Shown one piece after another: positions 52,722-63,043 of a stretch of DNA of 64,000 nt. The translations under genes and the position numbers were made by a program. The stretch is from contig CBDCHL010000004.1 in the NCBI GenBank assembly GCA_965217195.1, positions 372,001-436,000 on the forward strand, read 5' to 3'. The first letter of the stretch is position 1. Every line of letters begins with the position of its first letter. This DNA comes from UBA6623 sp965217195. GTDB taxonomy: Bacteria; Acidobacteriota; Terriglobia; Bryobacterales; UBA6623. The notes under the pieces were generated by a model, which did no database searches, had not been told where the DNA came from, and saw only the letters and a list, made by a program, of their open reading frames with translations.

Positions 52722-54470
52722 GTGGGGCTGCTGCTCGCGACAGCCCTACTCTTGCTCGGAATCTTTGCGACCGAAATCGCCGACACCGACTCGTGGTGGC
52801 ATCTGGCCACAGGGCGTTACATCCTTGAGCAGGGCCGCCTCCCCGTCCCCGACCCTTTTTCCTATACTTCCGAGCTCGGTGAGCCGGCCTATCCGCGCGA
52901 GCAGAAAGTTCGCCGCTTCAACCTCACCCACGAATGGCTTGCCCAAGTCATTTGGTATGCGATCTATTTGGTCGGTGGCTTCCCGGCTCTTGTTCTGTGG
53001 AAAGCGTGTTTGCTCGGCCTCGTTTGCGCGGCCGCCGGTTACTTGGCCGCTGACCGCTCGGGAAGTTTGCCGGCAGGCATCGGGGCGGCACTCGCCGCCG
53101 CGCCCGTGCTGACAATATTCTCCGCTGGCCGACCGGCGCTGCTGACGTTCCTTTTCGTTGCTTTGTTCGTGGTGATCTTGGAACGGCACCGGAGCGGGCG
53201 GGGGAATCGACTGGTCTGGCTGCTTGTTCCTCTCGAGCTTCTATGGGCTAACTCCCACGGCGGCTTCTTTCTCGGATGGGTGACGATCGGGGCTTATTTG
53301 GTGGGTTGTCGAGGGCTCTCAAGCGAACGCCGCCGGAGTCTGCTCTACGTTTCGGCCGCGGTATTCCTTGCAGGCGGTGTCAACCCAAACGGTTTCCGAA
53401 TCTTCGAGGTGCTGCCGGCTTACCGTGCGAGTTACCTCACGAGCACCTTGATCGAGTGGAAACCTCCGTTTCTGTGGGGGCCGCCCTACACCTATAACGT
53501 CCTCCTGTACAGCGCCGCCGCGGTGTTGCTCGCATCGTGGCGCAGAGTACGGCTCACGGACGCCTTGTCGTTCGCGGCCTTCGCCGGCGCCTCGCTTACG
53601 GCTTTCCGGAACACCCCGCTGATCGCGTTCCTTGCGCCGGTGCTCATCGCGGCCTACGGCGGCCCCCTCGTTGGCACGATCCTGGCTCGCTTTGGCGCCG
53701 TACGTCTGCCACTGCAGGCACCGCGTTATCTGGCGATCACTGCCGCGGTTGCTATCCTCGCGGTTTTCATTCAACAGGCGTCGGCAGGGCGCGTGTTCCA
53801 GCTCCGCGCCGCCGAATGGAAGTTCCCCGCAACCGCGGTCCGCTTTCTGGAAAAGAACCAACTTGACCAACCGATGTTCAATTCCTACGAATTCGGAGGC
53901 TATCTCTTGTGGTCGCTATGGCCCATGCAGAAGACATTCATCGACGGACGAGCCTTGAACGAGTCGGTCTATCGCAACTACCGCAAGATTCTCTACAACC
54001 GCGGCCGGAACGCTGAGGAACGTGCCGCGCTGGACCGCTTGCTCGCCGACTACGGCGTCGGAATCGTCGTGACCAACGCGTTCGAATACGTTCGCGGAGT
54101 AATTTACCCCTTGGTTCTCACGTTGGGCGACGCGTCGAATACCGGCTGGGAGCTTGTTTTCGAAGAAGGCCAGACGCTGGTGTTCGCCCGCGATATTCCC
54201 GAGAACCGTGAACTGATCGCACACCACAAGCTTCCCAAGACCCGTCTAGGAGATCACCTTGAGGGGGCGTGCGGTACCTACATCGACCGAGTCCCGAGCA
54301 TGCCGAACTGTGCCCGAACGCTGGGATTCCTTTTCGCGAGGATGGGTCTCCGCGAGCGCGCGAAGCGGACGTTGGGTCTCTACCTGAGCAAGATCAGCTA
54401 CTCGGACCGAGAGGCCCGGGACGCCTATCGGGATGTAGTCGGTAATCCGCCGCAGCGGGATCCTCGGTAA
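52722..54470 (+). CDS. Polytopic membrane protein of unknown function
   Basis: A 582-residue protein starting at GTG 52722, with about ten membrane segments (ALLLLGIFATEIA, ALVLWKACLLGLVCAAAGYLA, LTFLFVALFVVIL, AITAAVAILAVFIQ) and a C-terminal soluble domain of about 200 residues (YEFGGYLLWSLWPMQKTFIDGRALN). It has the general look of dolichol-mannosyltransferase-like/GT-C membrane proteins, including an acidic DTDSWWHLATG loop after the first membrane segment. Upstream in frame (about 52594-52721) the sequence reads like coding (SRRKKTHARSKPPVEAPAPE) but lacks an ATG, GTG or TTG. Role unknown. Confidence 0.7.
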   Translation: MGLLLATALLLLGIFATEIADTDSWWHLATGRYILEQGRLPVPDPFSYTSELGEPAYPREQKVRRFNLTHEWLAQVIWYAIYLVGGFPALVLWKACLLGLVCAAAGYLAADRSGSLPAGIGAALAAAPVLTIFSAGRPALLTFLFVALFVVILERHRSGRGNRLVWLLVPLELLWANSHGGFFLGWVTIGAYLVGCRGLSSERRRSLLYVSAAVFLAGGVNPNGFRIFEVLPAYRASYLTSTLIEWKPPFLWGPPYTYNVLLYSAAAVLLASWRRVRLTDALSFAAFAGASLTAFRNTPLIAFLAPVLIAAYGGPLVGTILARFGAVRLPLQAPRYLAITAAVAILAVFIQQASAGRVFQLRAAEWKFPATAVRFLEKNQLDQPMFNSYEFGGYLLWSLWPMQKTFIDGRALNESVYRNYRKILYNRGRNAEERAALDRLLADYGVGIVVTNAFEYVRGVIYPLVLTLGDASNTGWELVFEEGQTLVFARDIPENRELIAHHKLPKTRLGDHLEGACGTYIDRVPSMPNCARTLGFLFARMGLRERAKRTLGLYLSKISYSDREARDAYRDVVGNPPQRDPR

Positions 54471-54479
54471 TCCGGGTGA

Positions 54480-54507
54480 AAGCGGATCTCGTTTCGTAGA
54501 TCCGCTT
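54480..54507. terminator. Hairpin after the membrane protein gene
   Basis: AAGCGGATCT and AGATCCGCTT form a perfect 10-bp stem with an 8-base loop, nine bases after the stop codon. No T-run follows it, so it may be a factor-dependent or structural terminator. Confidence 0.4.
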
Positions 54508-54612
54508 GGGGGCGTGCAATCTATCGCGGTTCAAGCCTGGCCGTGCCGCCGATCGATTTTTTCACAATCGTGAGCCCGTAGAGTGAAGGAGCCCACCATC
54601 GACGCTGAGATG

Positions 54613-54810
54613 CTAGCCGGCTTCGGCGCGCGCTTTGTTCGTGCTGCCCGGGGGGCGTCCGCGCTTGCGCTCGTCGGCTTGCTTCATCCAGTTCGGCGGC
54701 CGTCCGCGCCGCTTACCGCGCCCTCGCGCCAATCTCTCCAGTGAGATGATGGCGTCCTCAATCTGCTCTCTTTCCTGCCGCAGATCCAACAAAATCTTGT
54801 TTACATCCAT
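54613..54810 (-). CDS. Small AT-hook-like coiled-coil protein
   Basis: A 65-residue protein. Residues 1-30 form a coiled coil (ILLDLRQEREQIEDAIISLE) and two AT-hook-like motifs follow: GKRRGRPPNW and KRGRPPGS. AT-hooks bind the minor groove of A/T-rich DNA, so this may be a small nucleoid-associated or regulatory protein. It resembles the 63-residue frame at 27479-27670. Its promoter lies 165 bases upstream and is flanked by two palindromes. Nothing else is known. Confidence 0.7.
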   Translation of the reverse strand: MDVNKILLDLRQEREQIEDAIISLERLARGRGKRRGRPPNWMKQADERKRGRPPGSTNKARAEAG

Positions 54811-54924
54811 GATTTCTTCTCCGTCCGCCTAAAACTACAGCCCGTTCCTTTGGATCGGCCGTTCGGTCTCAGCCCGCGGCGGGATCGACCGGGTATCCCG
54901 GAGGCTGGCTCGCCCCCCCTGTCA

Positions 54925-54940
54925 GTTCCGAAAACAGAAC
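54925..54940. promoter_or_regulatory. Palindromic operator candidate, downstream copy
   Basis: GTTC-CGAAAACA-GAAC: 4-base arms 8 bases apart, followed by GA. Lies about 30 bases downstream of the predicted transcription start of the AT-hook gene. The same GTTC-N8-GAAC spacing recurs at 55010-55025. Confidence 0.5.
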
Positions 54941-54973
54941 GAGATGCCGGAAAGCATCCTCCTGTCAGTCGTC

Positions 54974-55003
54974 TTTATATCAAAGAAACACAGGCCAAGT
55001 CAA
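54974..55003 (-). promoter_or_regulatory. Sigma70-type promoter of the small AT-hook gene
   Basis: On the minus strand TTGACT (55003-54998) and TATAAA (54979-54974) are 18 bases apart, a strong match. Transcription would begin near 54967 and give a leader of about 155 bases. Confidence 0.6.
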
Positions 55004-55009
55004 CAATTT

Positions 55010-55025
55010 GTTCTGATATCAGAAC
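55010..55025. promoter_or_regulatory. Palindromic operator candidate, upstream copy
   Basis: GTTCTGAT-ATCAGAAC is a perfect 16-base palindrome six bases upstream of the -35 box of the AT-hook gene. It shares the GTTC-N8-GAAC frame with the copy at 54925-54940. Confidence 0.55.
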
Positions 55026-55297
55026 GAAAATTTCATTTTCCTCCCAATTCATCCACGCGAGGCCTCCCCTGCTGGGGCCTAAGATAAAAATCGGTCAAGT
55101 TGGAGAAAAGCTTAAGTATTGATCTAAGAACAAAGATACGCGGTCTCGGTCGGCTTGAGAAATTTCGAGGGACATTTTGCCGATCGGACGCGAGTAACGC
55201 GGCTTCTTGAGACCCTTAGCACGGGAGCCGTCTTACATTTGTCCCTGCGCCGCCCACCGACATGGATTTACCGATCCAGCCTGCTCGCGAACCTGGC

Positions 55298-56773
55298 TCA
55301 AGAGGCTGTGCCCGCGTCTCGAGGCTTCCAGCTGAAGACCGACGAGCAAATCACAGCAAACTCGAACGTCACCGTCGCGCCGATCACCACGTACCAAGTC
55401 CAGGCAATTGAGGTTCCAAAGCGCACAAAGAGGATCACAGCAAAACCCGCTGCCATGCCCGCGATTGCAGCATTCTCGCCCACACGCCGCGTCAGAACGC
55501 CCAATGCAAAGACCCCAAGCAGCGCACCCAACGGGATCGACGCGATGGCCAGGCCGGCCTCGAGCACGGAACCCCATTGCCGCGCCATGATTGCGATTCC
55601 CAGCAGCACCAGCCCCCAAAACAGCGTGACCCACCGGGACATTTTCAAGTGCCGCCCCCCGGAAGACTCGACCGTCTCGCCCTTCCACGGCAAATAGAAG
55701 TCCACCACGGTGGCCGATGCCAGCGAGTTGAGAGCGGCACTGAGGTTCGACATCGCCGCCGCCAGCACGCTCGCCACGGCGATACCTGACGCCACCGGCG
55801 GCAGGTTATGCCAAATAAAGAATGGATAGAGGCGGTCCCGAGGCTCGGGAGCTGCCAGGCCGGCATCTTGGTAGAAGACCCACAACATCACACCGATCAC
55901 CAGAAAGAGCGAAAACTGAACGAAGATCACGCCCCAACTCGCCATCAGCGCCAACTTGCTCTCGCGTTCGTTGCGGGCGCTCAGCAGCCGCTGAACGATC
56001 AACTGGTCGGTACCGTGCGTGGCCGTAGCGAGGAAACAACCGCCCAGCAGCCCGGCCCAGAACGTATAGGTGCGAGAGAAGAATTCCGCGTTCGGCGCGA
56101 AGTGAAAATCAAAGATCCGGAACTTCCCCGCCACCTCGGCTGCCTCGACCACTTGAGCCCAACCGCCTGGGATCTGGCCCAAGATCAAAACCGCGCTCAG
56201 AACGGCGCCGGCAACGTAGAGGACCATCTGCACCACGTCGGTCCAGATGACGGCCGTCATCCCCCCGTGGAAGGTATAGAACAGCGTCAGTAATGTGATC
56301 AAAACGATCGACTCTAGGTCGCCTGTATCGAGTACGACCGAGACGACCAGCGAGATCGCGAACACCCGTACCCCCTCCGCCAACGAACGCGTCACAAGGA
56401 ATGTAGACGACGTGAAACGCCGCAGCCGCGGGCCGAAACGCCGTTCCATCAGTTCGTAGGCGGTGTACATTTTCCCGCGGCGATATTGCGGAATGAAAAG
56501 GAGGCAAATCAGGATTCGCGCGACCAAGTAGCCAACAACGACTTGCAGGAACCCGAGGTCCGTATCGAAAGCCAGCGCCGGCGTCCCTATGATGGTCAGC
56601 GTGCTGGTTTCGGCCGCGACGATCGATAACGAGATCGCCCACCAGGGCGATGACTTGCCGCCCAGGAAGTAGTCTTTGAGAGAGGTTTGGCGCTTGCCGA
56701 ACTGTGCCCCAAAGATGGTGACGCTGATAAGATAGAGGACGATAAGTCCGAGGTCGAGACTGCGATCGGGCAA
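55298..56773 (-). CDS. Sodium:solute symporter (SSS family)
   Basis: A 491-residue protein from TTG 56773 with about 13 membrane segments. The SSS pattern is clear: FLGGKSSPWWAISLSIVAAE near residue 37, AYELMERRFG, VIWTDVVQMVLYVAGAVLS and the ATHGTDQLIVQRLLSARNE segment near residue 255. It imports a small solute with sodium; sugars, nucleosides, amino acids or organic acids are all possible. Confidence 0.9.
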   Translation of the reverse strand: MPDRSLDLGLIVLYLISVTIFGAQFGKRQTSLKDYFLGGKSSPWWAISLSIVAAETSTLTIIGTPALAFDTDLGFLQVVVGYLVARILICLLFIPQYRRGKMYTAYELMERRFGPRLRRFTSSTFLVTRSLAEGVRVFAISLVVSVVLDTGDLESIVLITLLTLFYTFHGGMTAVIWTDVVQMVLYVAGAVLSAVLILGQIPGGWAQVVEAAEVAGKFRIFDFHFAPNAEFFSRTYTFWAGLLGGCFLATATHGTDQLIVQRLLSARNERESKLALMASWGVIFVQFSLFLVIGVMLWVFYQDAGLAAPEPRDRLYPFFIWHNLPPVASGIAVASVLAAAMSNLSAALNSLASATVVDFYLPWKGETVESSGGRHLKMSRWVTLFWGLVLLGIAIMARQWGSVLEAGLAIASIPLGALLGVFALGVLTRRVGENAAIAGMAAGFAVILFVRFGTSIAWTWYVVIGATVTFEFAVICSSVFSWKPRDAGTAS

Positions 56774-57085
56774 GGACCGGGCTCCCGGAGTCGGGCCTGA
56801 GGATTCTTGGAAACCGAGTTTTCAGGCCTTGCGAGGTAGAGAATTGTAGCAAACCTCCGGCGTCCCGAGGGCAGGGGTTCGTGCCGCGACGACTCGCGCA
56901 TCTCCGACCGAGGATGCTACACTTCAACAAATTCTCTTGCCCGTGAGCGGCTGATTGCCCTATACTTCCGGACGGGACATCGTCGGAAGGTTGTGACTCA
57001 AGCGGTTTGACCGTCGGGCGCATTTGCTGATTTCGCGCGATAGATGAAGGGAGTTCGGACGCAACTCACAGGTCCGGGAGATTGA
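56774..57085. other. Divergent intergenic region with one promoter
   Basis: 312 bases between the symporter gene and the TPR gene. Apart from the plus-strand promoter at 56937-56966 I see no gene, repeat or RNA. Confidence 0.5.
56937..56966 (+). promoter_or_regulatory. Promoter of the secreted TPR gene
   Basis: TTGCCC and TATACT are 18 bases apart; transcription would start near 56973, about 113 bases upstream of ATG 57086. The -10 box is close to consensus. Confidence 0.5.
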
Positions 57086-58321
57086 ATGATGCTTAAGAAG
57101 ATCACGCACGCCGTGTTGGCCGTTTCGCTGATACTTCTCGTGACGGCCGCAGCCGTGCCGTCACCGCAGGAGAAGCAGGAGAAGAGGCCGAAAGACCAAC
57201 AGGAATATGAAATGATCAACAAGGCTTTCGGTACGGCGCCCTCAGCCGCCTTGCTTGAAGTCCTCGATCAGTGGAAGGCGAAGTACGCGGAGACGGCGTA
57301 TGACATCGAACGGATTCGCCTTTACATGGCCAGCTACCAGGCCGCGAATCAGGGCGACAAGGCCGTCGCCACCGCGAAGGAACTGTTGGGGAAGGTTCCG
57401 GGCGACTTCAGCGGCAATTTCACGATCGCTTCGCTGACTCCGTTTCTCGGAAAGACCGACGCCGGTACGTTCGGCGACGGCGTCAAGGCCTCGAAAGACC
57501 TGTTGGGCAGCGGAATCGCCAAGCAGTTTGCCGCGGCCAACAAACCGGCACAGGTTTCGCAGGCACAATGGGACGACGCCAAGAAGCAAGCGCAAGTCTC
57601 CGCGCACCAAACGCTCGGCTGGGTGGCGATGCAGCGCAAGGACAATAAGGGGGCCGAGAGCGAGTTGAAACAGACTTTGGGTCTCAACGGGAACTTGGGG
57701 CAGGTTTCCTATTGGCTCGGCCAGGTTACCCTAGCCCAGGCCGACCCGAACAAGAACACGCTGGCGATGTATTCATTCGCCCGCGCCGCTGTCCACGAAG
57801 GGACTGGCGCGCTGCCCCCGGAGGGCCGCAAGCAGGTCGGCGACTACATCAAGCAGCTGTATGAGAAGTTCGCGGGAAGCTTGGATGGCTACGACGATCT
57901 GTTGGCCGCGGCCAAGAACAGCGCCTTGCCTCCACCCGACTTCCCAGAGATCAAGGACGCAGCAACGCAAAAAGCCGAGGCCAATTTGGCGTTCAGCAAG
58001 AATTACCCGCTACGCTACCAGTTTGTAATGCTGAAAGAGAATCTCCAAAGCGCCGCCGGCGATGCGACTTGGGGCAATCTCAAAGGAAAGCTCACTCCTA
58101 AATTCCGCCTTTTCGTCGTCTCGGCCACTCCCGCCCGAGCGCCGAACAAGTTAACACTCACAAGCAGCAAGGGAGGCGCCGCTCAGGTGACGCTCAATCT
58201 TGAGAACCGCATGCGGGCCGCCCCCGGGAAGGGAACGGCCGTTGCCTTCGAAGGCGTTGCCACGACGCTAACGAAGCGGCCGTTCATGTTGGTGCTTAAC
58301 GACGGCAAGATCGTGCCGTAA
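57086..58321 (+). CDS. Secreted TPR-like protein of Acidobacteria type
   Basis: A 411-residue protein with signal peptide (AVLAVSLILLVTAAAVPSPQ) and a lysine/glutamine-rich linker. Residues 40-290 are helical repeats resembling TPRs (TAYDIERIRLYMASYQAANQ, AHQTLGWVAMQRKDNKGAES, VSYWLGQVTLAQADPNKNT), then ALPPPDFPEIKDAA and a beta-domain (LTSSKGGAAQVTLNLENR). Similar proteins are characteristic of Acidobacteria. It has its own promoter and a strong terminator, so it forms a single-gene unit. Confidence 0.78.
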   Translation: MMLKKITHAVLAVSLILLVTAAAVPSPQEKQEKRPKDQQEYEMINKAFGTAPSAALLEVLDQWKAKYAETAYDIERIRLYMASYQAANQGDKAVATAKELLGKVPGDFSGNFTIASLTPFLGKTDAGTFGDGVKASKDLLGSGIAKQFAAANKPAQVSQAQWDDAKKQAQVSAHQTLGWVAMQRKDNKGAESELKQTLGLNGNLGQVSYWLGQVTLAQADPNKNTLAMYSFARAAVHEGTGALPPEGRKQVGDYIKQLYEKFAGSLDGYDDLLAAAKNSALPPPDFPEIKDAATQKAEANLAFSKNYPLRYQFVMLKENLQSAAGDATWGNLKGKLTPKFRLFVVSATPARAPNKLTLTSSKGGAAQVTLNLENRMRAAPGKGTAVAFEGVATTLTKRPFMLVLNDGKIVP

Positions 58322-58347
58322 GCGAGCCGCAGGATTCAAGTAAGAAA

Positions 58348-58380
58348 GCGGGGCTGGTTTTGCCGGCCTCGCTTTTTCTT
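58348..58380 (+). terminator. Rho-independent terminator of the TPR gene
   Basis: A 10-bp GC-rich stem (GCGGGGCTGG against CCGGCCTCGC with two G-U pairs), a TTTTG loop and TTTTTCTTT directly after. It is 27 bases beyond the stop codon. Confidence 0.8.
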
Positions 58381-58409
58381 TGCCCGAAACGCGTACGCCG
58401 AGACCGGCG

Positions 58410-60116
58410 TCACGCCAACTCGCCTTTCTTGTGCTGATCGGCGATGTAGTCGCAGGCGCGAGCCGTTATCGCCATCATCGTTAGGGTTGGATTTTGGCAA
58501 GCGCTTGATACCCAAGCGGCCCCGTCTGTGACGAAGAGATTCTTGACGTCGTGAGCCTGGTTGAAGCGGTTTACCACCGACGATTTCGGGTCGTTCCCCA
58601 TTCGGGCGGTACCGATCTCGTGAATGCAGAATCCAGGGACCGACGGCTTGCCCGTCACCCTGACGTTCTTATGCCCGGAAGCCTCCAGCATCTCGGCCCC
58701 TTGTTCCCGGCCGTCCCGCCACAGCGCTAGTTCGTTGTCCGACCAGCGCATGTTGATCTTGACGGCGGGAATCCCCCAGGCATCGGTGCGGTCCTTGTCG
58801 ATGGTTACGTGGTTTTCATAGCGGGCTAAGCATTCGGCCCAGACGCCGATGCCGGTTCGCCACAACGCGTCGTCGTGGACTGCTTGTTTGAAGTCCGCCC
58901 CGAACCCGGACGCCCCGAAATCGAAGGCCGGGTAGGTGCGTCCTTGATAACCGTACCCGCGGATCATTCCGTTGGTCGTCGTACGCTCCACGTTGCGAAA
59001 GCGCGGGATGTAGATGCCGTTAGGCCTGCGCGGCGCTCCGACCCAGGCCTTGGCAGTGAGTTCCGGGAGATCGCCGGATGCACCGCCGCCGTAGATGTGG
59101 TCCATCAGATACCGGCCCAGCACGCCGCTCGAATTCGCCAATCCCCCCGGCGCCGAGTTGAGCAGCAAGCGCGTCGACTCGATTGTCGAGGCGCAGAGCA
59201 CCACGACCTTGGCTCGGACCTCCCGCGGCGATCGCGTAACGCGGTCGATGTAGGCAATTCCGGAAGCTCGGCCGGTCGAGCGGTCCGTGGTTACATGGCT
59301 CGCCACGGCGTCAGTCACAAGCGTCAAATTCCCGGTGTTCTCCGCGGCGGCCAGCGTCGTGAAGGGGCTGGCGTAGTACGAATGCGTAATGCAGCCTTGT
59401 TCACAAGGTCCACAATAATGGCACGCCGCTCGGCCATTGTGATCCTTCGTCAAGATCGCGACCCGGCCGATCGTGACGACCCGACCCATCTTTTTCCGAA
59501 CCCGCTCGGACCATATCTTCTCTCCGCGGGTCATCTCCATCGGAGGCAGGAAGACGCTGTCGGGCAACTGGTCGAGCCCTTCTTCTTGTCCGCTGAAACC
59601 GATGAATCGCTCGACTTTTTCGTAGTAGGGGACCAGATCCTGGTAGGCAATCGGCCAGTCGTCACCGTAGCCGTCCCGCGACGCCGCCTTGAAGTCGATG
59701 TCGCCGGTGCGATAACTCTGCCGTCCCCACGACAGGGACCGCCCGCCCAGCACGCGCATGCGAATCCAGTGGAAGGGCCTCTCTTGCGGGGTCGCGTAGG
59801 GATTATCAATGTCGTTGACGAACCACCTGTAGTTCGACTCGCGGCAAGCGTAGACAAGTCCCTGAATCGGGCGTTCGCGCAGCAGTTCCGGAGATTTAGG
59901 GCTGCGCCGAACGTAGTCTGAATTGCCGCGGTATTTGAGCTCGTAGGGCTGGACGTGTTCTGTGTAATCGGCGGGCGTGAGTTTCGTGCCGGCCTCGAGC
60001 ACGGCGACCTTCATCCCGGCTTCTGTCAGCTCTTTCGCGGCGAGGCCCCCGGTGGCGCCCGAGCCGACGACTACGGCATCAAAAACGTCTTGGTTGCGAG
60101 TAATCGTCTGCAGCAC
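58410..60116 (-). CDS. GMC-family flavin oxidoreductase
   Basis: A 568-residue protein from GTG 60116. The FAD motif VVGSGATGGLAAKELTEAG is at residues 16-35 and VLEAG follows; further GMC blocks are RVLGGRSLSWGRQS, the substrate domain, and the C-terminal HEIGTARMGND with catalytic His, then VTDGAAW. A CHYCGPCEQGC segment near residue 230 gives a cysteine cluster of the kind seen in gluconate/sugar dehydrogenase large subunits. A sugar or sugar acid is the probable substrate. It ends in a soluble form; no small cytochrome subunit is beside it. Confidence 0.9.
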   Translation of the reverse strand: MLQTITRNQDVFDAVVVGSGATGGLAAKELTEAGMKVAVLEAGTKLTPADYTEHVQPYELKYRGNSDYVRRSPKSPELLRERPIQGLVYACRESNYRWFVNDIDNPYATPQERPFHWIRMRVLGGRSLSWGRQSYRTGDIDFKAASRDGYGDDWPIAYQDLVPYYEKVERFIGFSGQEEGLDQLPDSVFLPPMEMTRGEKIWSERVRKKMGRVVTIGRVAILTKDHNGRAACHYCGPCEQGCITHSYYASPFTTLAAAENTGNLTLVTDAVASHVTTDRSTGRASGIAYIDRVTRSPREVRAKVVVLCASTIESTRLLLNSAPGGLANSSGVLGRYLMDHIYGGGASGDLPELTAKAWVGAPRRPNGIYIPRFRNVERTTTNGMIRGYGYQGRTYPAFDFGASGFGADFKQAVHDDALWRTGIGVWAECLARYENHVTIDKDRTDAWGIPAVKINMRWSDNELALWRDGREQGAEMLEASGHKNVRVTGKPSVPGFCIHEIGTARMGNDPKSSVVNRFNQAHDVKNLFVTDGAAWVSSACQNPTLTMMAITARACDYIADQHKKGELA

Positions 60117-60532
60117 ACGACCAGTCTATCAAGAGGACGCGAGACCGACCGTCTGCGTCGGTTTCAGCCGTAGATCCGGCGGCACAGACTGGGTACACTT
60201 CGACTGCTCGGGCCGGCGTGCGGCTCAAGTTCGGGGGATCATGGTTCCTAGAGGCGTCGAGGAATCGGCGGCTTCACCGTTTACCAACGACGCACCCGCC
60301 TACGTTTGACAACCATCCCCTGGTGACCTAGCATCATAAGGAAAGTGTCCCCGATGCCGCTCGGAATGAAGTGCTGTTGTCCGCGGCCGGCCTAGTGTCG
60401 GTTGGTCGGGCCTCGCCCCTCCTAGCCGACCTAAGTCGGCCCCTCGCGAAACCCTGAAGTTTACCTGTGCTGTCGGACCAACCGTTGGTTCGTGGTGCCT
60501 AAACCTGTTCAGACTCGACATGTCCGTCCCTT
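60117..60532. other. Intergenic region with promoter and structured leader
   Basis: 416 bases between the oxidoreductase and cysE genes (divergent). It contains a plus-strand promoter at 60306-60334 and, in the predicted cysE leader, the inverted repeats CCGACC-TAAG-TCGG and ACCAACCGTTGGT. I cannot assign the leader to a known riboswitch class. Confidence 0.5.
60306..60334 (+). promoter_or_regulatory. Sigma70-type promoter of cysE
   Basis: A consensus TTGACA (60306-60311) and TAGCAT (60329-60334) are 17 bases apart. Transcription would begin near 60341, leaving a leader of about 190 bases before the cysE start. Confidence 0.6.
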
Positions 60533-61213
60533 ATGTGGAAAACGATCAAGGAACAGATCGAAGTCGTCTTTCGCGATGACCCGGCGGCCAAGAATGCCTT
60601 CGAGGTGCTGCTCTGCTATCCGGGCGTGCACGCTATTTTGCTGCACCGCATCTCCCATCGCTTTTACCGCTGGGGTCTTTATGTGATCGCGAGGTTGATT
60701 TCACACCTCGGACGTTGGATCACCGGCATCGAGATTCACCCCGGCGCGAAGATCGGCCGACGGTTTTTCATCGACCACGGCATGGGAGTCGTGATCGGCG
60801 AAACGGCGGAAATCGGCGACGACGTGTTACTGTACCAAGGCGTAACTCTTGGGGGGACGGGACACGAACAAGGCAAGCGGCACCCGACACTCGGCAACCA
60901 CGTCGTGATCGGGTCGGGCGCCAAGGTGCTGGGCAATATCACCCTTGGCGATTGGGTACGCGTCGGAGCGGGCTCGGTTGTGGTTCGTTCGGTGCCTGAT
61001 CACTCGACCGTGGTAGGCATTCCAGGGCGGGTTGTCGCGATCAAGGGTGTGGCGATTTCCGAGGAAGAGGAGGCCATGCTCGAGCACGGCAAATTGCCCG
61101 ATCCGGTGGGCCAAGCGTTATCGAGCCTCCATGCCCGAATCGCCTCACTCGAAGAGGAGTTGCGCGGCAAGGCGGAAGACGCCCCGCCCTTGGCTTCAAA
61201 CGGCAGCGGCTGA
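60533..61213 (+). CDS. cysE: Serine O-acetyltransferase
   Basis: A 226-residue left-handed beta-helix transferase of the short CysE type: HRISHRFYRWG in the N-terminal helices, HPGAKIGRRFFIDHGMGVVIGE with the catalytic histidines, then hexapeptide repeats (GVTLGG, LGNHVVIGSGAKVLGN) and the ATTP-like C-terminal loop VVGIPGRVV. It makes O-acetylserine for cysteine synthesis. No cysK lies beside it. Confidence 0.93.
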   Translation: MWKTIKEQIEVVFRDDPAAKNAFEVLLCYPGVHAILLHRISHRFYRWGLYVIARLISHLGRWITGIEIHPGAKIGRRFFIDHGMGVVIGETAEIGDDVLLYQGVTLGGTGHEQGKRHPTLGNHVVIGSGAKVLGNITLGDWVRVGAGSVVVRSVPDHSTVVGIPGRVVAIKGVAISEEEEAMLEHGKLPDPVGQALSSLHARIASLEEELRGKAEDAPPLASNGSG

Positions 61214-61280
61214 AGTCGGTCTTCCCGAAGTTGCGGACCGAGTCAGACAGGCTCGCACCGGGTCCACCGAGCCGGCGGGA

Positions 61281-62906
<1,626 letters not shown>

Positions 62907-63043
62907 GACTTCTCTCCCTGATTGGAGGCCTGGGGCTGTTCGACAGCCGTGGGGCTTCAGACACTCTACCACCGCCGCCTGGGTGACAGGGGGTGACACT
63001 TGCCTGAACGGGATCGAGTCCGCGCGAGGTGCGGCGTATTGAG

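Larger units (their letters stand above)
54811..55297. other. AT-rich regulatory and intergenic region
   Basis: These 487 bases separate the AT-hook gene from the symporter gene (both minus strand). They are more AT-rich than the surroundings and carry a strong minus-strand promoter, two palindromes, a CCTGTCAGT direct repeat (about 54918 and 54961) and a hairpin at 55064-55080 (AGGCC-CCC pairing with GGG-GCCT). No gene is recognised. Confidence 0.6.

Noticed and set aside
52558..53112. Alternative frame starting before the membrane protein gene
   Set aside because: It is out of frame with the hydrophobic segments and reads as serine/arginine-rich shadow sequence after 52730.
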